Source of the DNA: JAACFF01 sp963807975
Lineage (GTDB): Bacteria; Chloroflexota; Anaerolineae; Promineifilales; Promineifilaceae
Direction of reading: 5' to 3'
NCBI GenBank assembly: GCA_963807975.1
Contig: CAWEDV010000001.1
Coordinates: forward strand, 2,294,001-2,358,000
DNA: 64,000 bases
The notes below the pieces were generated by a model, which worked only from the letters and a program-made list of their open reading frames with translations, was not told where the DNA came from and made no database searches. The position numbers were made by a program, and so were the translations under genes. Below, piece by piece: positions 8,874 through 17,111 of the stretch (position 1 is its first letter; each line of letters opens with the position of its first letter).

Positions 8874-9821
8874 ATGCGCTTTCTAGTTACCGGTGGGGCC
8901 GGCTTTATCGGCTCAGCCTTAGCCAACCACCTTCTCCAAAAGGGGCACGACGTCGCCGTGTTAGACGACCTCAGCAATGGGGATCGGGATTTACTCGATC
9001 CCTCCATCAGCTTCACCCAGGGTGATATTGGTAATATTCCGCTGCTCTGGTCCTTGCTCTACGATATCGACTGTGTCTACCACCTTGCCGCACGCGTCTC
9101 CGTCGCCCAGTCCGTGCTCCATCCACGCGATTACAACCGCACCAATGTCGGCGGCACAGTCAGCCTCATGGAAGCGATGCGCGACACCGGCGTACAGCGC
9201 GTTATTTTCACGTCGTCAGGAGCCATTTACGGCAACCAGCCCCACAAACCGGTGCACGAAGAAGCGCGCCCCCACCCGGACTCCCCCTACGCGGTCAGCA
9301 AGTGGGCCGCCGAGCAGTATATTCACACCATCGGCGAACTATGGGGCATAGAAACGGTCGCCCTGCGCATCTTCAATGCCTACGGGCCGAATCAAAGCCT
9401 GCCTCTCTCCCACGCCCCGGTCATGCCCCGCTTCCTGCAACAGGTCTTGACCGGAGGATCCATCGTTCTGTTTGGCAACGGGCAGCAGACACGTGATTTT
9501 GTCTACGTCGACGATGTGGTCGAGGCCCTAATCAGTGCGGCCACGGCCGTCGGCATTAACCGCAGCGTGATCAATATCGGCAGCGGTGCTGAAGTGAGCA
9601 TCAACGATCTCGCCGATCAGATTGAGCAGGTTACAGGGCGATCGGTCAACCGCATTTACAATCCGGACGGCGTCAGCGGTGTACCGCGGATCGTCTCCGA
9701 CATCAGCCGCGCCAAGACCCTCTTGGACTTTACCCCTCGCATAAGCCTGGAAAGGGGCATCCAGCTCATGTTGGAGCAAGACCTGCGCTTCCAACATTAT
9801 ACCGCCGAATCGGCCGATTAG
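8874..9821 (+). CDS. NAD-dependent sugar-nucleotide epimerase/dehydratase (SDR)
   Basis: A 315-residue extended short-chain dehydrogenase close to UDP-glucose 4-epimerase. Visible are the Rossmann glycine motif GGAGFIGS (7-14), the catalytic YAVSK (Tyr-x3-Lys, about 140-144), SSGAIYG and the substrate-binding region RIFNAYGPNQ and FGNGQQTRDFVYVDDV. An in-frame ATG at 8847 would add nine residues, but it overlaps the preceding gene and the fold starts at 8874. The family epimerises or dehydrates UDP-, GDP- or dTDP-sugars for surface glycans; the exact sugar cannot be told from sequence. Confidence 0.9.
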   Translation: MRFLVTGGAGFIGSALANHLLQKGHDVAVLDDLSNGDRDLLDPSISFTQGDIGNIPLLWSLLYDIDCVYHLAARVSVAQSVLHPRDYNRTNVGGTVSLMEAMRDTGVQRVIFTSSGAIYGNQPHKPVHEEARPHPDSPYAVSKWAAEQYIHTIGELWGIETVALRIFNAYGPNQSLPLSHAPVMPRFLQQVLTGGSIVLFGNGQQTRDFVYVDDVVEALISAATAVGINRSVINIGSGAEVSINDLADQIEQVTGRSVNRIYNPDGVSGVPRIVSDISRAKTLLDFTPRISLERGIQLMLEQDLRFQHYTAESAD

Positions 9822-9855
9822 ATCGGCCGTACCCTCCACGCACAACTCCATTTTC

Positions 9856-9883
9856 TTGACAATTCACCCCACATCACTATAAA
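9856..9883 (+). promoter_or_regulatory. Sigma70-type promoter of the GntR gene
   Basis: TTGACA (9856-9861), 16-base spacer, TATAAA (9878-9883). A start point near 9890 is expected, immediately before the palindrome at 9895. Confidence 0.75.
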
Positions 9884-9894
9884 ATCCAGCGGCT

Positions 9895-9912
9895 TGTAAT
9901 AACAGGATTACA
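9895..9912. promoter_or_regulatory. Putative operator, palindrome TGTAAT-N6-ATTACA, copy 1
   Basis: Arms TGTAAT and ATTACA around AACAGG. The same 18 bases, within a 31-base match with one mismatch, recur at 21653-21670 in front of the FGGY kinase, again just behind a promoter. This suggests a shared regulator, most simply the GntR protein encoded here. A caution is that CAGGATTACAGGATT-type words also occur as dispersed repeats in bacteria. Confidence 0.55.
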
Positions 9913-9956
9913 GGATAACAACCACTGGACTGCCTTAGAGAGTTGAGGAGAGGACG

Positions 9957-10757
9957 GTGCCCGCTATGCTTAACACAAATATCGATCGCACGAACTATGT
10001 CCCCTTTTACATCCAGGTCATGGATGCCTTGAAAGAGGCCATAGAAGAGGGATCCTACGCTCCGGGCGATCAGCTTCCAGGCGAACCGGAGCTGTGTCGC
10101 TTATTCGACGTGAGCCGCACCGTCATTCGCCAGGCTTTTAAGGAACTGGAATTTGAGGGTTTAATCGTGCGCGAGAAGGGGAAAGGGACCTTCATCGCCG
10201 AGCCTAAGATCGAGGAAAGCCTTTTTCAAGAACTCACAGGATTCTACCAAGACATGACGGCCAAAGGTCATCGGTTGGTCTCCGAGGTCTTGAAGCAAGA
10301 GGTCATCCCCGCAGGAAAAAAGATCGCCTCTTTTTTGCAGATTGAGGCCAATACCCCGGTGATTCAGATTGATCGTTTGCGTTTCGTTGACGATGAACCC
10401 ATCGTATTGGTTACGACCTACCTCCCTTACTCCCTCTGCCCAGCCCTGACCGATGTCGATCTGCGCAGCCAGTCCCTTTATTCATTTTTGGAAAAAGAAT
10501 ATGGAATTGTGCTCGAACGTGGGCACCGCACCTTGGAAGCAGTCCCGGCCAAAGAATATGAAGCGGAGCTGCTGCAAGTTTCCAAAGGCGCTCCCCTGAT
10601 CCTTCTCCACAGCGTCAGCTTCCTGGCCGACGGCACGCCGATCGAGTATTACCATGCCTTACACAGAGGAGATAGATCGCGCTTTGAGGTTGAGTTAATT
10701 CGCTATCGCGATCAAGCCCAATCGGAAGCGATGCTTCTACAAACACAAAGCAGCTAA
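9957..10757 (+). CDS. GntR/HutC-family transcriptional regulator
   Basis: A 266-residue regulator with an N-terminal winged helix (about 14-85; PGDQLPGEPELCRLFDVSRT and VREKGKGTFI) and a C-terminal UTRA ligand-binding domain (about 105-250), the HutC subfamily layout. UTRA domains bind sugars, amino acids or related metabolites and relieve repression. The GTG start is preceded by GAGGAG (9944-9949) at seven bases; an ATG at 9966 is an alternative. It has its own promoter and a likely autoregulatory palindrome at 9895. Position at the head of the catabolic island suggests that it senses an intermediate of that pathway. Confidence 0.93.
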   Translation: MPAMLNTNIDRTNYVPFYIQVMDALKEAIEEGSYAPGDQLPGEPELCRLFDVSRTVIRQAFKELEFEGLIVREKGKGTFIAEPKIEESLFQELTGFYQDMTAKGHRLVSEVLKQEVIPAGKKIASFLQIEANTPVIQIDRLRFVDDEPIVLVTTYLPYSLCPALTDVDLRSQSLYSFLEKEYGIVLERGHRTLEAVPAKEYEAELLQVSKGAPLILLHSVSFLADGTPIEYYHALHRGDRSRFEVELIRYRDQAQSEAMLLQTQSS

Positions 10758-10769
10758 ACCAGGTAAATT

Positions 10770-10788
10770 CGAATCAGCATCTGATTCG
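10770..10788. promoter_or_regulatory. Perfect inverted repeat before the TIM-barrel gene
   Basis: CGAATCAG (10770-10777), CAT, CTGATTCG (10781-10788), in the 79-base gap between the GntR gene and the isomerase gene. It could be an operator or an intercistronic RNA hairpin; no promoter boxes are obvious beside it. Confidence 0.4.
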
Positions 10789-10836
10789 CAGTAAGAAATA
10801 TTGGAAGATTTCTAACAGAAGAAAAGGAGTTTACTC

Positions 10837-11709
10837 ATGGCTATGAAAGTTGGAATCGACAGTTATTGTTTTCACCGTTATTTCGGAGAAGTTTATCCCC
10901 ATCAAACGCCACCGCCAGCAGATGAAGCGATGACCATGGAGGATTTCCTGACCTTTGCCAAGAAGCTGGATGTGGACGGCGTGTCCCTCGAGTCATGCTT
11001 TTTCCCCAACTACGACAAAGCATGGTTCCTCGATCTGAAGGATCAGTTGGACGACTATGGCTTTGATCGCGTCTACGCTTGGGGTCATCCCGATGGGCTG
11101 GAAGCAGGCAAGAATCGGGACGAATTTGAGAGCATGATTGCCCAAATTCCTTACGCCAAGCTGATTGGCGCCGATGTGATGCGCATTGTGGCCAGCAGCC
11201 TGATGTTCCGCTTTGAGCCTCATGGTCCCCAGTTAGATATTCTGACCAAATGGCTCAAAGAAGCCGTCGTGGTTGCTGAAGCGAATGGTGTGAAGCTGGC
11301 TGTTGAGAACCATATTGACTACACGGCCGACGAATGTGTTGAGCTTCTCGATCGGGTTGATTCCCGCTATCTGGGTTTGAACCTGGACACTGGCAACTTT
11401 CTGCGCCTCTTGGACGATCCGGTAGAGGGCGCAAAGAAACTGGCTGATCGTGTTTACGCCACCCATATTAAAGATCTGAAACCGGTGAAGGGCCTAAATG
11501 CCACCGAATGGTTCTTCTTCTCCTCAACGCCGGTAGGTGAGGGCCTGGTTGACAACCAGAAATTGGCCCAGATTCTCTATGATGCTAATTACCAGGGTTT
11601 CCTGGCCGTAGAAACGGACTCCCTGCATCCCGATTACGAGAACCGGGAACATTGGGCCGTAGAAACGAGCGTCGCTGAGCTGAAACGTATCGCCGCCAAT
11701 GTGAAGTAG
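10837..11709 (+). CDS. Sugar phosphate isomerase/epimerase (xylose-isomerase-like TIM barrel), paralogue 1
   Basis: A 290-residue AP-endonuclease-2/xylose-isomerase-like TIM barrel (PF01261). Candidate metal-binding residues sit in the usual strand ends: LAVENH (about 150-155), NLDTGN (about 182-187), THIKD (about 208-212) and the C-terminal FLAVETD. Members isomerise, epimerise or eliminate on sugars, inosose or keto-sugars (IolE, IolI, KduI-like roles), and the exact reaction cannot be read from sequence. AAAAGGAG precedes the ATG by eight bases. Two further paralogues lie at 19736 and 20710. A 16-bp hairpin follows the stop. Confidence 0.88.
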   Translation: MAMKVGIDSYCFHRYFGEVYPHQTPPPADEAMTMEDFLTFAKKLDVDGVSLESCFFPNYDKAWFLDLKDQLDDYGFDRVYAWGHPDGLEAGKNRDEFESMIAQIPYAKLIGADVMRIVASSLMFRFEPHGPQLDILTKWLKEAVVVAEANGVKLAVENHIDYTADECVELLDRVDSRYLGLNLDTGNFLRLLDDPVEGAKKLADRVYATHIKDLKPVKGLNATEWFFFSSTPVGEGLVDNQKLAQILYDANYQGFLAVETDSLHPDYENREHWAVETSVAELKRIAANVK

Positions 11710-11731
11710 GCAGAGCCTGAGCAGCATAGAA

Positions 11732-11779
11732 AAGCAGAAGCGATCATTCGATTTTTGCCTTTGATGATCGCTTCTGCTT
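11732..11779 (+). terminator. Strong hairpin, probable terminator
   Basis: Arms of 16 bp at 11732-11747 and 11764-11779 (core GCAGAAGCGATCAT with ATGATCGCTTCTGC) enclose a 16-base loop. There is no clean T tract after it. It separates the isomerase gene from the ROK promoter. Confidence 0.6.
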
Positions 11780-11814
11780 ACGAGATCGACTGGCAAAGGA
11801 ATGCAGACTCTTGG

Positions 11815-11843
11815 TTGACATCAAGGCATAGTTAGGCTAACAT
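11815..11843 (+). promoter_or_regulatory. Sigma70-type promoter of the ROK repressor
   Basis: TTGACA (11815-11820), 17-base spacer, TAACAT (11838-11843). The expected start point falls inside the palindrome that begins four bases later. Confidence 0.8.
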
Positions 11844-11847
11844 ACGC

Positions 11848-11878
11848 CGAACTTATTTTAATTTCTAAAATAAGTTCG
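11848..11878. promoter_or_regulatory. 31-bp operator-like palindrome at the ROK promoter
   Basis: CGAACTTATTTTA (11848-11860), ATTTC, TAAAATAAGTTCG (11866-11878): perfect 13-bp arms covering the predicted transcription start. AT-rich dyads like this are typical of NagC/XylR-type ROK repressor sites, so autoregulation is likely. Confidence 0.75.
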
Positions 11879-11932
11879 ACACTTTTCATATCAAGAGCGG
11901 TGTTAGTTATCAGAACTATGTGACTGCCAACT

Positions 11933-13171
11933 ATGTCAACGGTTAAGAACCGCCTTTCCTCCATTGATCGATCTTTCTTACAGCTAAAAAAGAGCGAAGC
12001 GGATGTTGTGCAGGAGCTCCGCTATAGCGATACCCTTTCGCGCTCAGACCTGGCCCAAAACCTAGGTCTCTCGCGGGCATCGATCACTCCGATCGTTAAC
12101 AATCTCATAGACAGAGGAATTTTGGTTGAGGTTGGCCAAGGCCAATCCGCTGGCGGAAGGCGACCACAATTATTGGGCCTCAATGCCAGTTTGGGTTACG
12201 TCGCCGGGATCGATATTGGGGCCACCAGCTTGGATATCGCTCTGGCCAATTTTAACGGTGAAATCCAACAGCGTCATTGCGAATCAGCCGATGTGACTGA
12301 AGATCCGGAAATCGTCTTGGACCGCGTTTGCGACCTTCTTGAGTCCTTAATCGCCAAGAACGGCGGAGCGCAACGGCCGCTTGTAGCCACCGGCATCGGC
12401 GTGCCCGGACCCGTCCAGTTTTCCAGAGGCGTTCTTATCGCTCCACCCCTGATGCCCAAGTGGGAAGGTTATCCCATTCGCGACTTTGTACGCCGTCGTT
12501 TCCCTTTGGTAGATGCTGTCGTCGACAATGATGTCAACATCATGGCCAAAGGAGAGCAAATGGCCGGAACCGGACAGGGTGTCGATAATTTCTTATTCGT
12601 CAAAATTGGCACGGGCATCGGCTGCGGAATCATCAGCGGCGGTCAGATCTACCGCGGCAGCGACGGCACCGCTGGAGACATCGGCCACATCTGCATCGAT
12701 TACAACGGTCCCATCTGTCGCTGTGGCAACCCGGGATGCCTGGAAATTATGGCCGCTGGCCCGGCCATTGCCCAGGCGGGCAAAGATGGCGCAATAGCTG
12801 GCGAAAGCGAACTCTTGGCCGAGATTTTAGCCCAAATTGAGGGGCAGTTGACCGCCGAAGATGTGGGCAGCGCCGCGGCCAACGGCGATCGTCTGGCCAA
12901 TGAAATCATACGCCAGAGCGGCCAACGCATCGGCGGCGTTCTGGCGGGATTGGTTAACTTTTTCAATCCGCGCATGATTTACATCGGCGGCGGCGTCAGC
13001 AAAATAGGACACCAGCTCTTGTCCAACATTCGCCAGGCGACTTTGAGACGGGCAACAGCATTGTCGACTCGCCAACTGCGCATCGAGTATTCACAGCTAG
13101 GCGATGATGCTGGCGTCATCGGGGCCATTTGGCTCGCTTTGGAACATGTATTTGAGGTTGAAGACATTTAA
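11933..13171 (+). CDS. ROK-family (NagC/XylR-type) transcriptional repressor
   Basis: A 412-residue protein with an N-terminal winged helix-turn-helix (about 20-75; LSRSDLAQNLGLSRASITPIVNNL) and a C-terminal ROK sugar-kinase-like domain (about 85-405). The domain has a DIGATSLDIAL phosphate loop, GTGIGCGIISGG and the zinc motif CRCGNPGCLE (about 264). Such proteins bind a sugar or sugar phosphate and release operators. The start is the ATG at 11933 without a strong Shine-Dalgarno. It has a clear promoter with a palindrome upstream, and stands directly before the dehydrogenase and ABC transporter genes, which it probably controls. Confidence 0.93.
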   Translation: MSTVKNRLSSIDRSFLQLKKSEADVVQELRYSDTLSRSDLAQNLGLSRASITPIVNNLIDRGILVEVGQGQSAGGRRPQLLGLNASLGYVAGIDIGATSLDIALANFNGEIQQRHCESADVTEDPEIVLDRVCDLLESLIAKNGGAQRPLVATGIGVPGPVQFSRGVLIAPPLMPKWEGYPIRDFVRRRFPLVDAVVDNDVNIMAKGEQMAGTGQGVDNFLFVKIGTGIGCGIISGGQIYRGSDGTAGDIGHICIDYNGPICRCGNPGCLEIMAAGPAIAQAGKDGAIAGESELLAEILAQIEGQLTAEDVGSAAANGDRLANEIIRQSGQRIGGVLAGLVNFFNPRMIYIGGGVSKIGHQLLSNIRQATLRRATALSTRQLRIEYSQLGDDAGVIGAIWLALEHVFEVEDI

Positions 13172-13242
13172 TAATTGCAGCACAGCTATTTGCTTGTTTG
13201 ATCAACAATTCGTTCTTAATTTGAACACGGGAGAGTGAGATA

Positions 13243-14400
13243 ATGAAAACAATGAATGTAGCCATGATAGGGACCAAGTTTATGGGAAAGGCACACAGCA
13301 ATGCCTGGCTCAATGCCCCCCGTTTCTTCGACATGGAAATTAAGCCTTTGTTAAAAGTCGCCTGTGGCCGTAACGAAGCGGATTTGAAGGAATTCGCCGC
13401 TACCTGGGGCTGGGAGGAGACAGAGACCGATTGGCGCAAAGTGATAGAACGAGACGATATCGACATCGTCGATATCGCCGTCCCCAATTACTTGCACTAT
13501 GAAATCGCCATGGCTGCCGCCAAAGCGGGCAAGCATATTTTTCTGGAGAAACCATTCGCCCTCACTCTCGCACAAGCGCAGGAAATGTATGCCGCCGCGC
13601 AAGAAGCAGGCATCGTTCACTATTTGAACCACAATTACCGCCGCGCGCCTGCCGTACGCCTGGCCAAGAAATTGATCGACGATGATTATGTCGGCCGTAT
13701 TTTCCATTGGCGAGGCGCTTACCTACAGGATTGGATCGTCGACCCTGATTTCCCCTTGACCTGGCATTTGCGCAAAGAAACGGCCGGATCGGGCCCCCAC
13801 GGCGACCTCAATTCGCACAGCGTCGATCTGGCCCGTTATTTAGTCGGCGACATCAAAGCTGTATCGGCCATGATGACCACCTTCATCAAAGAAAGAGCAC
13901 TCCCCGGTGAAGGAGCAGCAACCTTCAGCGCCGGTTCGGGCGAAGTATCGGAAATGGGCGAAGTCACTGTTGACGACGCCTCCTTTATGCTCGCCGAGTT
14001 TGAAAATGGTGCGCTGGGCTCCTTCGAAGCCTCTCGTTTTGCTCCGGGCCGCAAAAACTACAACTATTTTGAAATCTACGGCAGCAAGGGCAGCATCATT
14101 TTCAACCTGGAAAGAATGAATGAACTGCAGCTCTTCCGCCGCGATGATCCCGCCTATGCCCAGGGCTTCCGCACGATAATGGTCACCGAAGCAGGTGAAC
14201 ATGACTACATCGCCAACTGGTGGCCCCCAGGACATATCATCGGCTACGAGCATGAATTCCACCACGCCGTAGTTGACTTCATGGATGCCATCGCCAACGG
14301 GACGGAGATTGCCCCCAGCTTCTACGATGGATTGAAGGAAATTGAAATACTTGCGGCAGGCGCAAAATCGGCTGCCACTGGCGTCCGTGTTGAAATATAG
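13243..14400 (+). CDS. Gfo/Idh/MocA family oxidoreductase, paralogue 1
   Basis: A 385-residue NAD(P)-dependent dehydrogenase. The N-terminal Rossmann domain begins NVAMIGTKFMGKAHSNAW, where the usual GxGxxG glycines are partly replaced (GTKFMG). The family lysine is in FLEKPFA (about 104-110). The substrate domain has the DLNSHSVDLARYLVG motif with conserved Asp/His (about 187-200). Members oxidise sugars, inositols or glycosides, often to 3-keto sugars. GGGAGAGTGAGATA precedes the ATG. It is the first gene of the transporter operon, so it may act on the imported substrate. A hairpin lies between it and the ATPase gene. Confidence 0.9.
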   Translation: MKTMNVAMIGTKFMGKAHSNAWLNAPRFFDMEIKPLLKVACGRNEADLKEFAATWGWEETETDWRKVIERDDIDIVDIAVPNYLHYEIAMAAAKAGKHIFLEKPFALTLAQAQEMYAAAQEAGIVHYLNHNYRRAPAVRLAKKLIDDDYVGRIFHWRGAYLQDWIVDPDFPLTWHLRKETAGSGPHGDLNSHSVDLARYLVGDIKAVSAMMTTFIKERALPGEGAATFSAGSGEVSEMGEVTVDDASFMLAEFENGALGSFEASRFAPGRKNYNYFEIYGSKGSIIFNLERMNELQLFRRDDPAYAQGFRTIMVTEAGEHDYIANWWPPGHIIGYEHEFHHAVVDFMDAIANGTEIAPSFYDGLKEIEILAAGAKSAATGVRVEI

Positions 14401-14415
14401 ACCCATTATTAAGGC

Positions 14416-14446
14416 CGGTGGCAGTAGAACCAATCTGCTGCCACCG
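14416..14446 (+). other. Intercistronic hairpin
   Basis: CGGTGGCAG (14416-14424) and CTGCCACCG (14438-14446) with a 13-base loop and no T tract, between the dehydrogenase and ABC ATPase genes. Likely an mRNA processing or stability element, or a weak terminator. Confidence 0.5.
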
Positions 14447-14481
14447 ACCCCATCTATTCTTCCGAAAGAGAGGAATGTTTT

Positions 14482-16065
14482 ATGACCGCAAGTAAACGAG
14501 ATTCCGGTCAGCCAATTCTCGAAGTTAAAAATATCACCAAGAGCTTCCCAGGTGTACTCGCCTTGGACGATGTATCGGTCGAGTTTTTTCCAGGAGAAGT
14601 TCACGCCGTAGTTGGTGAAAATGGGGCCGGCAAATCAACGCTTATGAAGGTCATGGCCGGCGCCTATGTACGTGAGGCAGGGCAAGTATTCTTCGCTGGT
14701 GAAGAAGTTCAATTCCACCATCCACAAGAAGCACAGCAGGCCGGGATCAGCATCATCTATCAGGAGTTTAACCTGCTTCCCGAACGCACTGTCGCCGAGA
14801 ATATATTCCTGGGCCGCGAACCAAATCGCTTTGGCGTGGTGGATCGCAAGAAGATGGAAGGCGATACCATCGAGGTGCTGAAGCAGTTAGAAGCAGAAGA
14901 CATTATCAAACCAGACGCTTTATTAAGCACCCTTTCCGTGGCTGAACAGCAGGTCGTGGAGATCGCCAAGGCCATCTCCTACGATGCTCGGGTTCTGATC
15001 ATGGATGAACCTACAGCAGCCCTGGCCTCGCATGAAGTGGGCATCTTGACCGACCTCATCATGCGCCTGATAGCGCGTAATATGGCTATCATTTTCATCT
15101 CCCACCGCCTAATTGAGGTCTTTGACCTCTCGCAGCGCGTCACCGTGCTTAAGGATGGCGTCAAGGTCAGCACCGATCTGACCGAGAATTTAACGATGGG
15201 CAATATTGTGGAGATGATGGTCGGCCGTGAGTTATCCGAGTACTTCCCGGAGCTTGCTCGTCCTGAAGATATTGGCGATGTCGCGTTATCGATACGCGAT
15301 GCCGGCAATGATTCGGTCCACGGCATTAATTTTGAGCTGCGCAGCGGAGAAATCGTCGGCGTAGCCGGATTGCAGGGATCAGGCCGCACAGAACTGGCCC
15401 GGGCCATCTTTGGCGTGGAACCCTTTACCAGCGGCCATATTGAGATCGATGGCCAGGTAGAACTACTGCGCCGGCCATCACACGCTATTCGCAAAAGGTT
15501 TGGCTTCGTCACCGAGGATCGCAAGAATGAAGGGCTGGTATTGATGCAGCCCATCAGTGACAATGTGCTCTTAACGGTGCGTACCTTGCAGAGTTGGATT
15601 GCGCGCGCCCTTCCCCTGGGCATTAACAATGATAAGAACCTGGCCATTGATGTGTCCGAGCATATGGACGTCCGCGCCCCCAGTATGGAGCAAGAAGTAC
15701 AATTCCTAAGCGGTGGCAACCAACAGAAAGTTGTCCTTTCTAAATGGTTAGCCATGAATGCCAAAGTCTTGCTTTTCGACGAACCGACCCGCGGTATTGA
15801 TGTCGAAGCCAAAGCCAGCATTCATGAACGAATTCGCGAATTGGCCCGCGCGGGAACAGCCGTGCTCATGATCTCTTCCGAACTGCCCGAGGTCATCGGC
15901 ATGAGCGACCGCATTATCGTCATGTGGGACGGCACCATTGAAGGCGAATTGCCCGCCGGGGCTACCGAAGCCGAAATCATGCACATGGCCACCGGTTCGG
16001 CCGACAAGAAGAATCCTCTAGCAGCGCAGCGTGATCAGGATCAACTGCAGTCGGAAACCATCTAA
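14482..16065 (+). CDS. Sugar ABC transporter ATPase (RbsA/MglA type)
   Basis: A 527-residue double ATPase energising a ribose/galactose-type importer. The first domain (about 10-245) has Walker A GENGAGKST, a degenerate signature LSVAEQQ and Walker B VLIMDEPTAAL. The second (about 260-505) has a degenerate Walker A GLQGSGRTE, a signature LSGGNQQKVVLSKWL and Walker B VLLFDEPTRGID. This alternation is normal for the family. AGAGAGGAA precedes the ATG. Two permease genes and the binding protein follow in order (gaps 12, 14 and 189 bases), so the transporter is complete. Confidence 0.96.
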   Translation: MTASKRDSGQPILEVKNITKSFPGVLALDDVSVEFFPGEVHAVVGENGAGKSTLMKVMAGAYVREAGQVFFAGEEVQFHHPQEAQQAGISIIYQEFNLLPERTVAENIFLGREPNRFGVVDRKKMEGDTIEVLKQLEAEDIIKPDALLSTLSVAEQQVVEIAKAISYDARVLIMDEPTAALASHEVGILTDLIMRLIARNMAIIFISHRLIEVFDLSQRVTVLKDGVKVSTDLTENLTMGNIVEMMVGRELSEYFPELARPEDIGDVALSIRDAGNDSVHGINFELRSGEIVGVAGLQGSGRTELARAIFGVEPFTSGHIEIDGQVELLRRPSHAIRKRFGFVTEDRKNEGLVLMQPISDNVLLTVRTLQSWIARALPLGINNDKNLAIDVSEHMDVRAPSMEQEVQFLSGGNQQKVVLSKWLAMNAKVLLFDEPTRGIDVEAKASIHERIRELARAGTAVLMISSELPEVIGMSDRIIVMWDGTIEGELPAGATEAEIMHMATGSADKKNPLAAQRDQDQLQSETI

Positions 16066-16077
16066 CGGAGAGAGTCT

Positions 16078-17097
16078 ATGTCAGCTACATCGACAAATAT
16101 CGCACCGCCATCATTGACCAGTCGCCTACGGCATTGGTGGAGCACCACCAATATACCGCCGGTCTGGGGCTTTGTGGTCATTATCTTCCTGCTCTCCATA
16201 GCCCTCGATCTGGTTTTTGGTGTTGATGATCAATTGTTCATCACCAATCCGGTCATCCTGACCAACATTCTTGTCCGTTCGGTCGCTCTGGGCATCGTAG
16301 CCGTGGGGCAAACCTTCGTCATGATCGGCGCCTCCATCGATCTTTCTGTGGCCTATATGATCAGCGTCACGGCTGTCGGCGGTTCCTTCCTCATGGCCGG
16401 CGATCCAGAAAATGTCTGGTGGACGGTGATCGTCCTCGTCGGCGTCGGCGTCGTAGTCGGCCTGGTCAATGGCCTTCTCATCAGCAAGCTCAAGATCAAC
16501 CCGCTCATCGCCACTCTAGGCATCGGTCTGATTCTTAAAGGTTTATTGAATGCCGCCTTCGAGAACTTCGCCGGCGCCGTTCCTGAAAGCTTCCAGGCTT
16601 TTGCGTACGACAGCATTGGCCCCCTACCCATTTCGGTGCTCACCCTTTTTATCATTGTCGTCATCGGCTGGTTCATATTACGCCGCACTAAGTATGGCGG
16701 GCATCTTTATGCCGTGGGCGGCAGCCAGGAGGTCGCCCGGCTTTCTGGCGTACGCACCGGTCGTGTCCTGATCATGGCCCACATCATCTGCAGTGTGACT
16801 GCCGTGCTGACCGGCCTCTTCGTCGTCAGCCGCCTCCGCTCAGGCGCGCCGTGGGTAGGCACCGATGGCCTATACGATCTCGAGTCCATCGCCGCCGTAG
16901 TTGTTGGCGGAACCGCCCTATCTGGCGGAAAAGGTGGTGTTTGGGGCACATTGGGCGGCGTATTAATCTTCAGTCTGCTGGACACCATGTTTAACCAGAT
17001 CGGCATTGACGCCTACATGAAACAAATCCTGCGCGGAGCCATCATCATATTAGCTGTTGGTTTCTATACATACCGCTCAATCGAGGAACCATCCTAA
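16078..17097 (+). CDS. Sugar ABC transporter permease 1 (RbsC type)
   Basis: A 339-residue BPD_transp_2 permease with eight to ten hydrophobic segments. The family stretch VGQTFVMIGASIDLSVAYMIS is at about 78-98, and the ATPase-coupling region GGTALSGGKGGVWGTLGGVLIFS is at about 278-300. GGAGAGAGTCT precedes the ATG. It forms the membrane channel with the next gene. Confidence 0.95.
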   Translation: MSATSTNIAPPSLTSRLRHWWSTTNIPPVWGFVVIIFLLSIALDLVFGVDDQLFITNPVILTNILVRSVALGIVAVGQTFVMIGASIDLSVAYMISVTAVGGSFLMAGDPENVWWTVIVLVGVGVVVGLVNGLLISKLKINPLIATLGIGLILKGLLNAAFENFAGAVPESFQAFAYDSIGPLPISVLTLFIIVVIGWFILRRTKYGGHLYAVGGSQEVARLSGVRTGRVLIMAHIICSVTAVLTGLFVVSRLRSGAPWVGTDGLYDLESIAAVVVGGTALSGGKGGVWGTLGGVLIFSLLDTMFNQIGIDAYMKQILRGAIIILAVGFYTYRSIEEPS

Positions 17098-17111
17098 AAA
17101 GGTGAAACGAG

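Noticed and set aside
13840..14604. Minus-strand frame of 254 codons
   Set aside because: It lies across the well-supported Gfo/Idh/MocA gene and the start of the ABC ATPase gene and has no family features.
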